DNA of 64,000 bases, from NCBI GenBank assembly GCA_963854835.1, contig OY978525.1:90670307-90734306 (forward strand), written 5' to 3'. This DNA is from Megamerina dolium. Its lineage: Eukaryota; Arthropoda; Insecta; Diptera; Megamerinidae. Below the pieces are notes generated by a model, which was not told the origin of the DNA, ran no database searches, and saw only the letters and a program-made list of their open reading frames with translations. Positions 35,076 to 48,884 of the stretch are shown piece by piece. A program made the translations under genes and the position numbers. Positions within the stretch are counted from its first letter, which is position 1. Each line of letters opens with the position of its first letter.

Positions 35076-38000
35076 ATGTTATTGTTAGATCATAACATTT
35101 TTTTGCTTTATTTGATATTCTGTCGTACTGATGTTTAATTATTACGATTAACCAGAATCATCAGTTACTGCGACAAATGAGTGATTCGATTTTAAACTTT
35201 GTCTGCATACGCAAATGGAGTATAAATTAAACACCTTCTTGCTTTAAGCGGGCATGTGTTTCTATACATAAAACCCATTCCGGTCATGGTTGTACTTCAA
35301 TTGGTTGGGACAGACAAGCTCCAACCCCTTTGAAAGCATCAAATTCAGTGAGATTTGCACTTGTGGTGTTTTTGTTTTTTAAGAGAAGAATAACGATGAG
35401 AGATTTATAGGACGTTGTTTTCATTTCTAGGAAGAATACTAGGCTTTTCGTTTGCTAAGTATAAAGTACCAGTACAGTGGTATGTTGTTCAAGACGCCGG
35501 TACTGCTTTCTTGACGCAAATACTTCGCTGGGTAAACATTTGATAGATAGACGAACTCATTTTATGATATAAAATCAAATATGAAAAAGACGTATGTGTT
35601 TCTAGTTTAATTCAAAAAAGCTGCATATTAATATTATTTTCAGAAAGATGAATAAAATATATACTCGTAATATGGTAAATATTTATAAATATAGACAGTA
35701 GTTAACAAATTCGGTTGCCAGGAAATATAAAAAACCACAAATACAAAAAAAAAGGAGACATGACAAAAAAATGAAAAAAAAAATAACAATTTACTTTACG
35801 CATAATTACGAATTTAAAAGTTTGATTAATAATTTGCATATGGCTATATAATAAAAAGCAGAAAAATATGATAGCGAGTGGGTTTTAAATAAAGAGTTTA
35901 AAATAAACACAAAAAAAAAAAAAGAGATATCGTGCTTTCAGCCAACAAAAGAGAATTCGACTTTATTAAAATGCATCGAAAGGCATAAAACCGTCATTAA
36001 TTTCGATCCCAAATAAAGAGATTTATTTATTCTCCCTCATCATATGCGAGTAGCTATTCAAATTTATAAAGACAAATGATCGCTCACAATCATTACGATA
36101 CAATACATAAATGTCTGTACACTTTTAGAAGAGAAAACTTGATTAAAAGCATAGCACATATGGGATGTACACATACACCAGACAGCGTAGAATCTGTGCA
36201 GAGCATAGATTTTAAGATTCAGAAGTGTATGAAACGCCGGCGAGATCAGTTTATTTTATTGGTTTGTACTGTCAACGAACGGGTATCCACAAAATCCGAA
36301 GGCAACATTGCATAGGGTGTCGTGTCGGCCAATATTCGTGCGTCTTTGCGATTATGTGGCATTTGCTTTTTAAGGTGACTTTTTTGTTTGATTTTTTAAT
36401 TTAAAAAGAACGAAAAAACAACAAATCAACACGAAACGAATTAGCAATGTCTGCAAGTTGAATTGAATAGTGGCAACATCAGTGAAGCAGACTTGCAGGC
36501 AGGCAATAGTGAATTAAATAAACTTGGGGATATAAAATAGTGAAATAATTTTCTCAAATTTGCGGTGGCGGCAACGAGTAACTGTATATAATTTATTTAT
36601 ATACATTTATGCATACATGTGTAGGTATGTGAGTTTGAGTGTGCACGCGGACGCCTATGTTCATTGTGAATTCATCCATATTTCGTTTTTTGGTGTCTCT
36701 AAGAAAGTAAAATCGTTTAGTTTTAATTGAATATATGATGCATACATATAGCAACAGAATTTGAAGGATATATGTATATTGGCAAATACATATCATAGTG
36801 CTTTAAATATAATAGTACCTATATGAGCATATATTTTCATATATTGTACATATATGTGGATGTACTTTTATAGTCAGTAAGCGTAATTTCACACCAACAC
36901 ACAGGAAACGTTTAAAGGTGAGTAGTATTATATATTTATGTGACTATAAATTAGCTATACATTTGTACAGGGTTTTTCAATTTGAACGATATATTTTGTA
37001 CAATATTTATTTTGGATATACTATGTAGCAAATCAGTATTTAATATCAGTTATGGTATGAAGTGAACATATTACACATAGAAAATGCATCAAACTTAATA
37101 AAAACCCCCTTGTATACAACATATAGTAAAGGTGAAAAAATGTTGATCGGATTATATGATATTATGATTTATAGAAAAAAAAAAAATAATAATAATAATA
37201 AATTCATCTTTAAATACTATAGTTTCTATGATTATGACAGTTATATTGTGTACCTATATGAGTGTTGTCTATTAACTAGTTCAATGTGGCAACAAACAAA
37301 AAGGCGTTAAGGTGATTATTGCTTTTTTATAGCTTTTTCTTTAGTTTCATAAATTGTTTGCTTCTTTCTCTTTGCTCATGATTTAATCGGTTGCATTTAA
37401 AATTTACACCACCTCTATTTTCTATGTTTCACCAAGCATTCATACATATACATATAGTATATTAGACTTGCCGATAAAAATGATATGTAATATGTAATTT
37501 TTCAATGTTTTTTAAGATTTACAGAAATGAAATGCGTATAGTCTTCTAAGTATTTTCCTAAAATACTTTCTTATAAATTTCCATTAAAATAGACTCAACT
37601 TCGTTATGGATTTAGGATGACTTTTCAAGGAGAAAAGCTCAACATAAAAATAAGTTTTTATTTTTAAGTCATGTTTGCAGGTCAAGATATAAAAGCTAGT
37701 TAAATCAAGCCGTGGGAGTAGGAATGTTAGACTCAAAAGCTTAAGGCGATCTCTGTATGGAGGAAGATTTCTCATTGGATCCCAAAGAAGGTTTCACAAA
37801 GTAAACAATAGTCTCCAAAGAGCACTTGCATATTCTAGAATTGGTCCACCCAAGTGGTGAAAATAATTTTTTACAAGATAAACGTGTTTAAAGTCCAAGG
37901 TTAAATATAATAATATCAATATTATCAAATTTTAAAAATATTTGAAATTCGAAAGAACGAATTTTCAAATTTCTTGTATTGACTGTTGCACTATTTGATA

Positions 38001-39627
38001 CGATTAAAGTATTTCAGGAACTATTTATTTTAGAACTTTCCCAAAGACTATTGATTCGTTTATATCGTATTATTTTTATTTATACGATATATATACATAC
38101 GCTCCTCTAAGTCATAATTAGGAACATTGGACGCCGTTTATTTAAATGAGAATCTCCACAAATTGTAGAATATGCTAGGTTAGCAAAAGCACTGCAAAAT
38201 TGTTGTACAAAAGTAAATTACAATATGAATATTTGGACATATCTAATACAAAAATATTTGTATATATACAGTGATCTGTATTATTTTGGTATAATTTTCC
38301 TATATTGTAAAGGTGCTCGTATATTGAATTTATATGGTTTCAATATGTTGTCTTCACTTCCTTTTGTTCTTGTTGCAATCTTTTTTAATCGCCTATACAC
38401 GCATACGTACTTCGTTTTCACTCTGTTGTGTTTTTGTTGATATTCTGTTGAGTTGTGATTTTATTTTTGTTTATATTAAATTAGAAGATTAGAAGAAAAC
38501 TTTATGCATTAATGTTCTTATGTGCATATGTGTGCTTCCCGGTGTGTACGAATATGTGTATAATAAGCCAATGAAACAGAAAATTGTATAGATACCTAAA
38601 GAAAACCACACTCAACAGTATTGTAGTTCATATTGTTCTTGCTATTATTCATTTGTGAGGTTAATGACTTTACACACGCACATACATACATGGTTCTGAC
38701 TATTGATGACAGTGGCGTTGGCGGTGAATATATTACAGATGCTGCGGATATTGCATATACTGACGAATGAGAAGGTTTTCTTGTTGTAATTTCTCAACTA
38801 TGGTTATATCGATATTGCTGTTCCAGTTGTAATTTCTGTTAATAGACTTGGCAGTGGACAGTGTTACCTTGACGTATAAGTAGTGAATAATAAACAAATT
38901 TTTTAGTGTAACAATTTTTTTTATTTGATTAAAATGAGGTTAAAAAAAAATTATGAAGATTTGGCATCTTTCAAACTCATCTCTTATATGAATTAAACTC
39001 ATTTTTGTAATAAATTAATAGTGAAGTGTGCATTCACCAAAAGACTTTTTAGCACATTACCAGTTCTGTTGAGGGATTTTGAAGCCTCTTGTTCAATACT
39101 TTTATATGAACTGATTTTTATAAACTAAAGAAATATTTTAATCTGAAGCTTTAGCTGCACTGATGGAGATGAAAATTCATGAAATAAACTTTTGCGTTTG
39201 CTTGTTTTTCATTTGTGTATTTTTTTTGTTAAAAGTGAAACACTGTGCGCCGACTGGTGATGTTGCTGTTTATATACATACGTAAAATTATACCTACGGG
39301 TGCTTCTACGTTGGTGTTCTCTTCTTTGAATATATATTCTATGATTCGGTTCTTATTGGTATGGATGTGAAAATATGTAGTACCTATACTGTTTGTTTAT
39401 ACGTGTTTTTTATGTCCACAAGAACATATAAACTTGGTTTTAAATGGCATTACATTCTCTCCTCTTAATGCTGGTTGGTTATGTGCATTTCGTGATTCAA
39501 ACTGTTTGATATGGAGCGAATTTTGATACTATTCCATGCGAGTTATATATGGGTATTAAATATTTGAAAGTACATAATAAAGAAATAATAATGTAAATCA
39601 AATAATACTTATTTATGATCATTATTA

Positions 39628-39670
<43 letters not shown>

Positions 39671-39997
39671 AAGAAGTGATTTAAATAATAACTATTATGA
39701 GTATTATTGACAAGGCAAAGACATACATATATTCAGATATAAACTATATGTGGGTTGAATGAATGCATTTTCATGAAGTTATTTAATAGCAATTGACTGC
39801 GAGCTTCAGCTTGGTATGTAGCTATACCAAGTATATGCATAGCATAGTTTTTTTTTTGTGAATAATTTATACTTTTTTCATACAATATATTATATAGAAA
39901 AATAGCATATTTAATGTATAAAGCAAATGCGTGGTTGGTAGCTGTAAATACGGTACTCCATATATGTTTTTCGTTTTTGAATAAACAACATAAGAAG
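35076..39997. other. Intergenic AT-rich region, no supported gene
   Basis: No exons that I can join to a known family. A possible untranslated leader exon ending CAGGAAACGTTTAAAG before GTGAGT at ~36919, a 26-codon acidic small ORF at 38690-38770 and an (ATT)n array at 39630-39669 are the only local irregularities. The region may be a long upstream intron or regulatory flank of the plus-strand ERMP1-like gene C; that is speculation. Confidence 0.4.
39630..39669. repeat. (ATT)n microsatellite
   Basis: About 13 uninterrupted ATT triplets. Confidence 0.95.
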
Positions 39998-41594
39998 AAA
40001 AAAATCTCCTTACAGTCGGCTTGGGCCGACCAAACTATACCCTGCATATGTAGATTTATATATAAAAAGTTTACTCGAATATCCAACTTTTCTTTTATTT
40101 CCACTTTTCGAGAAATAATTTTTGCATATACTACTAATTTACACCCGAAATATGGTTGACTTTGACGAAGTAAAAGGATTTTAAGATAATTCCGAGGCTT
40201 AGTATGGGAGCTATATAAAAAGTGGGCGTGGCTTACCACTTTCTAGTAAATCCAATTAATTTTTCAATGTTAATCCACACCTTAAATTTGGTGTCCTACG
40301 TTGAATAGTTTCTAAGTTATGGTGGTTAACATTTTTGTTTAATTTCCTCAACTTTGTATGGGAGCCCCAATAAGAAGTGGGCGTGGTATGCTGATTTTTC
40401 GCCAGATTATTTCCGACTACGATATTAATTTAAGTGTCAATTATGGTTATTGTAGACATAAGATTGCCTAAGTTACAGCTGTTTCAATTTAAAATTTGTA
40501 TGGGGGCTACGATAAACACTGGGCGTGGTGCGCCCATTTTCTGTGAGCCTAGTTGCTCGTACAATACTAATCCATACCCTAAGTCTCGTTGTCCTAGGCT
40601 AAATGGTTTGTAAGCTATGGAGCTTAAAATTTTAGTTTAATTCACTCGACTTTGTATGGGAGACCCATGAAGGAGTGGGCGTGGCACACTGATTTTCTGC
40701 CAGATTTTTGCCGACTACGATATTAATTTAAGTGTCAATTATGGTTATTCTAGACAGAAGATTGCCGAAGTTACAGCTGTTTCAATTTAAAATTTGTATG
40801 GGGGCTACGATAAACAGTGGGCGTGGTGCGCCAATTTTCTGTGAGCCTAGTTGCTCGTACAATACTAATCAACACCTTAAATCTCGTTATTCTACGCTGA
40901 ATAGTTTGCAAGTTATAACCGGTAACATTTTTTTTAATTTCCGCAACTTTGTATGGGAGACCCAAAAAGCAGTGGGCGTGGCACACTGATTTTCTGCCAT
41001 ATTATTTCCGACTACCATGTTAATCTCAGTGTCAATTATGGTTATTCTGCACAGAAGATTGTAGAAGTTACAGCTGTTTCAATTTAAAAGAAGTACAGAC
41101 ACTTTGTATGAGAGCTACGCTAAAAAGTAGGCGTGACTCAACTACTTTTGGCGAGGGTATATAGTAGTATAATATAAGTCTATGTGCCAAATATTGTTGT
41201 CCCAAGTCGTATATTATGTAAGTTAAAGCAAGTTAAAGATTTTGAAAATTTCGAGGTTAGTCGCTTTGAATGCTTGATGTGGGCGTGGTTATTGACCGAT
41301 CATGCCCAATATCAATCCCCTCCGTACCCTTGGATCATAGATTACTTATGCCAAATTTCATCGAAATAGCTCAATATTTACTCAAGTTATCGTGCGAACC
41401 AGCCAGGTGACAGACAGACGGACGGACGGACGGACGGACGGACGGACGGACGGACATCGTTAAATCGAAAATTTAATCGACGCTGATCACGAATATATAT
41501 CTATGTCTATATCTCCGGAGATTCCTTCAAGTGGACACAAACATCTGACCGAAATGAATATACCATGCATATTGCATTATGCAGGGTATAAAAA
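39998..41594 (+). repeat. Modular interspersed repeat, copy 2
   Basis: Same ends as copy 1: TCTCCTTACAGTCGGC at the left and TATGCAGGGTATA at the right. CCACGCCCAC-type boxes (read as GTGGGCGTGG) lie near 40222, 40378, 40519, 40675, 40818, 40973, 41128 and 41279, so this copy has eight modules against six in copy 1. The GACG run at 41416-41453 is shorter and the tail is not duplicated. The frames open in it are not conserved between copies. Confidence 0.85.
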
Positions 41595-43945
41595 TTGTGA
41601 ATTAAAAAACATCAGTATTTGCAACAATGTATTTTTTGTATTTTTTTGGTTTGCTACATGGTCGCATATGAATGAGATTCACCTCTACTCATGGTTCATC
41701 TTCCGGGTATAAGTCACATAGGAAACCGTAGGCTCTATATTTATTATATAGTAGCATTCCCTATCATCTGATTATCATTAAAGGTATGGTAGGACTTGGT
41801 TAATATTTTGACGTGATCCGCCATAACGACCAACTAATAGTGGTGTATTAATTTGTATTAATCTGTTAAGCTATCAGATCAAATTATCTGCTGATAGCCA
41901 TACTAGTTTTTGAAATAGTATATAATGGCAATCGGTCCACACACAGATTTACGCTTTTTCGTTACTTAGCCGTTACTACCGTAACGACAGACGATTTTTC
42001 TTATAAAAAATCTTATTATTTTTTCTTTTTACATAAAATTCCGACCCTTTCTCTTAATTACTTTTTTTGATTAATTTTAGTGTAAACTTAATTTGTAGAT
42101 TTGTAGTTATACTTATTTTGTTATTAATTTATTGAAATTTTATTCAATAAATTCATTTTAACTGAAACAATTTTTTTTACAATAAATACATGTTTGGATT
42201 CTGTTTTCTGAAGACACTTTAAAGTGATTTTTTTATCCGTATGGAAATGGAGAGAGCGCATTTCATTTTAACAGAACATATGTCTTAAATCTGACACAAA
42301 GATGATTTGAAAAACAGTGAAATGAAAAGTGTAATATAAACTTTTATATTTCATACGGCTACTGTCCAAATTTGACATTAATTCACTTAATAGTTAATGC
42401 TATAGATTCAATCAAAATAAAAAGCTTATTGTTTTGATTTGTGAAGTGAATACCGTATGATCCTTAAACATTGCTTTTTGAGGGAAAAATATAAAATTCA
42501 AAATTTCGTATTAGCAAATGATTCTGAACTTTTTGGTAAACCAAAAGATCTAACAATGCAAGAATACATTAAAAATAAAATACTTTTAACCGACCAGAAA
42601 TTAAGTTAGGAGATAGTGTTACATAAGCTTTTACAAATCCAAAGGTTAATAACAAAATGGCTGTCATATCATCTAACAATTGATCGATCAAAATTAACAA
42701 CAACAGGGTTATTTGCGTCCATTCGTAAGAGTTCTTCTATCGTAATAATTTAACGGCTTATGAAACCTGAATTTATCCCTACACATCATAATCAACAAAT
42801 CAATAATCTAAATAATGGATAGGACCTTGTAATCTCAGACATAACTATCAGTTTGATCAACTTTTGCCTACGTTTTTTTTTTGGGATATACAAGAAATAA
42901 TATAATAATATATACAATAACATATACAATAAATAATATATAATATAATATTAATATAATATAATATAATATTAATATAATATAATATAATATTAATATA
43001 ATATAATATAATATTATTATTAATAATAAATATAATAATTAATCGATCGATAATAAATCGAAGTAAAAATCTTTCGTTTAGCGTGCAAAAAGTACTTTTC
43101 CTTCAAGATAAGTCATCAATATCAATATCCCACATCCACTGCTACAGATTTAGCACCGTGCGATAATTTTTTGATTTCATTTGATTTTGATTTCATTCAT
43201 TTATTGCTAAAACCATTGCTTTGCGACCTTTCGAAAAGTATATCAAGTTGGAAGAAACGTATTTGGAAAAATAAAAAGTAATTATGTAAAAAAAAACTGT
43301 TTTTTTTATAAAAATGTTCCATATATAACCATTTTTAACGATTATATCAGATATACTCTTTATGGAAAACTTAAATTTGTTGTATTGTGTAATGAATGAG
43401 ATTCGTGTTTTTGTTTGTTTGTTACTAAAAAACATTAAATATTGTATACCCAAAGCGGTCTGCATGCTTTGAGAAAATATGCAAAATTATGCGTGCAACA
43501 CATTGCAAATTCACGCAACATATGCATGCATGTAACATATTGCAGACAGAGGCGACACATAACGTAGACAGTTAAAAACTAAAAATATGAATGCTATAAT
43601 CATTAAGTGTGCAATGAGATGTTGAATCAACGTATGTATGTTAATTAAAAAAAGCAACAAATTAAGAAGTATGCAAATACCATACCTAAGAGAAACGTCT
43701 AGAAAAATCATTACCGTTGGATTATTGTTATTGTGGAATTTGGATCTTATCTTTGTGTTTGAAGTTGATGCTGTTCTCGGTTAAATTAATATGTATGATA
43801 ATATATATGAGTATGTATGTATAAACTATGTCTAATCGTACATACTTGTTGCTTTTTGTATTTGCTGTAATGTCTAGGAATAGTTTCCGTAACATTGTAA
43901 TGCTAAAATTTATTATGTATACAATGTTGTATGAGAAAATAAATA
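41595..43945. other. Intergenic AT-rich region
   Basis: No coding or transposon signal recognised, apart from a short AT minisatellite at 42940-43020 whose ~21-bp unit (TTAAT marker at 42951, 42972, 42993) repeats three to four times. Confidence 0.5.
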
Positions 43946-44309
43946 AAAAAAAAAATAAATATGTGGCACTTAAAGCCCCAAAGGGCTCATTGGCCGAGCT
44001 TCTCTTCCATTACTGTTGTGCGTCTTAAATTTTGGACAGTATTAGAATGGACCTACTTATTTTAGCCGGTTCCGAACGGCAGAACACTTGTGACATCACT
44101 TTTTCTGAGCTTTGTCACAGAGTTCTTTTTAGAAGCTTTTTCATGGCAAATTGTTACTGTCGGAAGAATTGCCAATTGCTTGCCGACTGGTGGGTACCGT
44201 TCGAAAGAAAAATCTTATCGATATTAAATTTGTTATGCATCAGCCGGGGATTGAACCACCGACCTACAGATCAGAAGGCGAACACACTAACCACTGAGCT
44301 ACGGCACCG
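43946..44309 (-). repeat. tRNA-headed SINE-like element, copy 4, with target-site duplication
   Basis: Complete copy in reverse orientation: the head GGTGCCGTAGCTCAGTGG ends at the right boundary and an A/T-rich tail lies at the left. A perfect 14-bp direct repeat TGAGAAAATAAATA flanks it at 43932-43945 and 44310-44323, as expected of LINE-mediated insertion. This is the best-preserved full insertion in the window. Confidence 0.88.
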
Positions 44310-45339
44310 TGAGAAAATAAATACGCCTAGAAAATATAAGAAAATTGACTGGAATATTATAACGGTATGACAGTGTTATGAACATCTGACCTGAAAAAAT
44401 AGTCTATTAAACGATTTATATGTACATATTCATGGATACCTTAAGGGGCCTCACAAACCGTTTTGAAAAAATTTCTGAAACTAAAATAACTAATCTTTTT
44501 TCATTTTCAATGGAGGGCGAGACACATAACCATATGCAAAACAAACAAACAATTATTATCAATATTTACATGTAATCAAAATCACTTGATTATTTATAAA
44601 TATAAATATAATAAAAAAAAAATATGTATATATAAACACTCGTAAATAAATTCTCATTTTCTTTATTATAAAGTTCTAAAATATAACGAATAATCTATTG
44701 GATGATTGACTTATTTTGCATTGAAATATTATCAAATAGTTTTATTAAGAAAACATATACATTATATGCATATATTTACTCGAATGTATGAAAAATATAA
44801 AAACTGATGAAAAATATATTAAATTTTTTATTAAAACTAATTTTCAATATTTTAGTATGATAGATGACAGCATTATTATATTTACAACATATTTTTCATG
44901 TATGTAGATATGAACGCTGTGTGGTCTTCTTTACTATATGCATGTACAATATATTTACTATCTATATTGTAGTGATATGTTTTCTAAAAATAAATAAGTG
45001 AGCGCTTTATTTTGTTACAAAACATCAAAGCAAAACAAAACAAAACAAAACGAAACAAAAAAAAGCAAAAACGGAAAAGAAGAGAATAAGAAAAAAAAAA
45101 TCATGAAAATAGCAAGTTTTCCTCAATGACGAATATACAGAGTGTCATGGGGGTATAAACGTTTTTATTTATTTGAGTATACAAGTATATACAAAGTGTC
45201 TTTATAGATGCAGAAATCTATTAAAATATATTCAGTTTTGTATCCGAGCCATTAATGTAAAATATTTTGTTTACCTTTATTACAGTAATAAATTAAAATT
45301 GAATTTTTAGTCTAATTCTTAAACTATTATTAAAAAGCA

Positions 45340-45900
45340 TTTGAACGAGTCCTATGACAAAGCTCATGGAAAGGGTGTGTTACGAGACTTTCGTGCACAG
45401 ATACGTTTCTTCATTCAAATGGTCCAAATAACAATGAATAATATTCACCTGTTATTGTTTTTTCTTTTCCAAGATAGTCGATTAATTTTATTCCTTGTGC
45501 ATCTGCGGAAACTGTAACCAACATTTTTCCAACCGATTCTTGTGTCTTTGAAAATTTTGGTCTACTTTCACCAGGTCCAATCCATTGTTTTCATTGTTGA
45601 TTTGATTCTAGTGTACATATCTATATTGATAGAACATGTAATGATAAAGATTTCATCAAGAATCGACTCGCTCTTGTTAGTTAGACACCGCTGCACCCAT
45701 TTAGGTATTTTTCATTTGCATGTTGCAGTTCATGTAAAACAAACAGTATATTTTCAGTTGTCATATTTAGACTATTAGCTATCTTCTGCACTTTAAATTT
45801 TCGAATAGCTAAAACCCTTTTCCTTAATGGATTCTGATGTTGTTACCTCTTTCGGTCTAACAATAAGGACAACCATATTTGACTCAAGCTAATTTTAAAG
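45340..45900 (-). pseudogene. Degenerate mariner transposase fragment (SETMAR-like)
   Basis: The minus strand carries broken transposase pieces: VRPKEVTTSES, IANSLNMTTENILFVLHEL, then ESVGKMLVTVSADAQGIKLI and KTITGEYY, corresponding to the region from the second HTH to the middle of the catalytic domain. Numerous stops. No terminal repeats recognised. Confidence 0.65.
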
Positions 45901-46024
45901 GCAAATGTATGTTTGCAAGAAAATAGCGAGCCACGCGTGCCCATTACATATTTAATGTATTTTTTATACTCAAACACTGCTACGATCCGCTTTTAAAAAT
46001 ATGTGTTAGACAGACATACAACTT

Positions 46025-46450
46025 TGATCAAAAAGTTCCCGGAATATCCACCGTGTGGCGCTTCCATCGTTCCAATTTGAGTTCTGTTTTTTTTTTTTTG
46101 TTAAGTTGTTACATCTGTTGTTGATATTCCCTCTAAGTCTTAGCGCCTGAAATTTGCAAAAGTTACGTAGCGAAGAGTACATCTATTTCAGTGCTTCCTG
46201 CGATTTTTCCATTACTTTCTCTCGGCTGCTGAAACGCGTTCCCTGTAATGGTTTTTTAACTCGATTGAACAGAAAGAAATCACAGGGAGCCAAATCAGGT
46301 GAATTCGGTGGCTGTTGGATGGTATTTGTTGCATTTTTCGTAAAAAAAAATTACGAATAATGATGGCACTGTGCGACGGTGCGTTATCATGGTGCAAAAT
46401 CCACGAGTTTTCTGCCCACAATTCTGGTCTCTTTCCTTCTGGAACCCACT
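46025..46450 (-). pseudogene. Truncated mariner transposase fragment
   Basis: The minus strand reads WILHHDNAPSHSAIIIRNF, then after a frame shift SPDLAPCDFFLFN, then a short C-terminal piece. A TIR-like AAAAAGTTCCCGGAATATCC lies at the left end (~46028). Only the C-terminal third of the transposase is present. It differs in sequence from the other mariners here. Confidence 0.7.
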
Positions 46451-48884
46451 AAAAAATGGACGTTCACGCCTACTATTGTATTTTATATGTACAATTTTAA
46501 CAATTTTACCCATTGAATTATGTATTTATATTATAATTGTATACTGTAAAAGTGCTTAAAAGATGGACACAGTAAGCTTTTATATACCTCTAGGTGTGCA
46601 GGGTATAAATCGATCGGCATGGCCGTTGCATGGTTGTGGCAACATGTGTTGTACGATATACAAGAATTGAAACTATTTGCTATGGAAGCCGAAATTTCAC
46701 ACAGGGTTAATTTTGATATTATTTGTGGTGAACAAATCTTTCTCTTTTTGTGTTTGTTATTTTTGTTGTTGTTGTTTTTAATGCAATTGGTATAAATAAT
46801 TAAATGTTTATTACAATAAAAACTTTACAATAACAATAGTTAAAAATAAATCAAAAATCAGAATAACAAAAACAACGACAATGGAGCATCACAAGAAATT
46901 TGTTTAAAATTATAAATATAAATTTATTAGCTGTGTATAATCAGTTTAATTGATCTGCCTACATACATACATGAAGAAATGTTCAAATTCTTATATTCAT
47001 ATGAATATGTGTCAGTTGAAATAATGTAAAACTATTAAGTGAATCCAAAATAAAAAAAATTAAATATTGAATTAAAAAAACAAAATAAAATGAATCATAG
47101 CATTAATAAAGTTCAATACTCGTACATATGTATATTTTAGTTTATGATTGTTTAACTTTATCACCACAATTTTCTATGTGTGTATATTTAATACTACATA
47201 CATAATGTCCATATCTACATATATGTATTTGCAAAATAATAAACACAAATCGCACCAACTTGGCAAGTGCTACCGGCTCTGTGGGTGTGGAAGACGATGA
47301 CGATGAATATAACGTTGTTATTTACTCTAGTGATGGCGACGATGATGATGGTGAACCAAGTATAGGGCATCATTTGATTTTGTGTTTGTTTTTTTTTTAT
47401 CACAATACGAAATATACACACTCAGCCATGTTTGTGACAACATATTTTTTTAAATCATTTAGCTAATTACGTTTTCATTTTTTTTCAGCTGTTGTGTTTC
47501 CATTGCGACTGATTTATTTTTACATTTATTTGCTTGTTTTATGTGTTGTGGATTTTTTTTTAGTAATATTATTTGTTTAGTTCTAGATCTCATTCATATG
47601 AGCACAATGTGTATTCCTATATTCTGCAATTTTTTTGTACCTGTTAACTATCTGATAGTTTAGCTGTGAGCTTGTGGATGAACGAAATATGCAATTTTTG
47701 TTCAAGCTGTTCAAAATATCAAAGATAATCTCAAATAATTTTATTGATCTCATATTTTAAGTTACATGCTATACATATATACAGTACATGTGAAAGATAA
47801 CTAAATAAATATGATTTGTGGTATGTTGAAATATTAAAACTAATAATGAAAATTGTAAAAATAAAATAAGAAAATGGGAAAGTGAAAAATTTTTAAAAAT
47901 TTCATGTGAAGAAAAGAAAGTTTGTGGAAATGTTTACATATATATGAAACATTTGACATACTTTTGGTTAATTTTTAAAAGTAAATCTGACCAGAAGGCC
48001 ATTCAAAGAAAAAAATAAAAAAATATATATGTATATTTGTTTAAAAAAGATTCGGTCTAATGAGTTTTGTGCGTATTAGTAGTAAACTTTTTTTTAGTAT
48101 TATTCATTAAATGAAATAATTCTGAAAAATCATGAAATTCTGGAGTTGATGCAAAATGCGAAATATCGTTATTATATACAAACTAATAAGAAATTTACTG
48201 GATTACTTGATTTTGCTATTTTTATAAACCAGAACTCGGAAAAACTATTTGGTTTTGCGTTAAAATCCTCTTTTGCTAGTATGATTCCTATATATCACAA
48301 TCAAGAGACAAGCGTTGCTGTAGTAGCAGAAAAAAGAAAGAATCTCAAATAGTGAACAGGGTTAGTGATTGCAAAAGCAAAACAACAATATTCGGATTTT
48401 TTTATTCAAAAATAATGCAGTTAACATAGATTTGATGCGTACAAATGTGTCTCTATCGCTTAAAATTATTCACTCAATTTTTATAATTTTTTTTTTGCTA
48501 TGTTAAGAAAAACTGTTACAAATTGTATCTCTCTAGTGGCGATTTGGGCATTTTAATGAATATTTCAACGTTTATTATTTTTTAAGATTAAGGACGAAAT
48601 GCGACTTGGCCAAGTGAAATCAACCAGAGATTCGAATTTAGCAATCCCAAATATGTATAGAAATGTTCATCTCGTCTGCTGGATAATACATATGTATTTA
48701 TATTTCCTTATTTTCAAATGTCTGTGTTTCTAATGAGCCTAACAAGCTTTTACTAGTTTCTATGATATAAATTATATCATTTTACTATGATGGCGCTGAT
48801 GTATTTATTTTTCTTTTATTTTATCATTCATCATCTGCTTCCGCTTGAAACGTGTGCCAATGTCAAAGATTGAAAATTCAATGC

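Larger units (their letters stand above)
44324..48884. other. Intergenic region with mariner remnants
   Basis: Contains two degenerate mariner fragments (listed), an (AAAAC)-rich patch near 45025-45060 and a GC-richer patch at 47260-47360 that reads as an acidic frame (SVGVEDDDDEYN) without a recognisable family. I see no gene. Confidence 0.4.

Noticed and set aside
46590..46630. Fourth copy of the modular repeat
   Set aside because: Only the word TGCAGGGTATA is shared; no modules or GACG run adjoin it.
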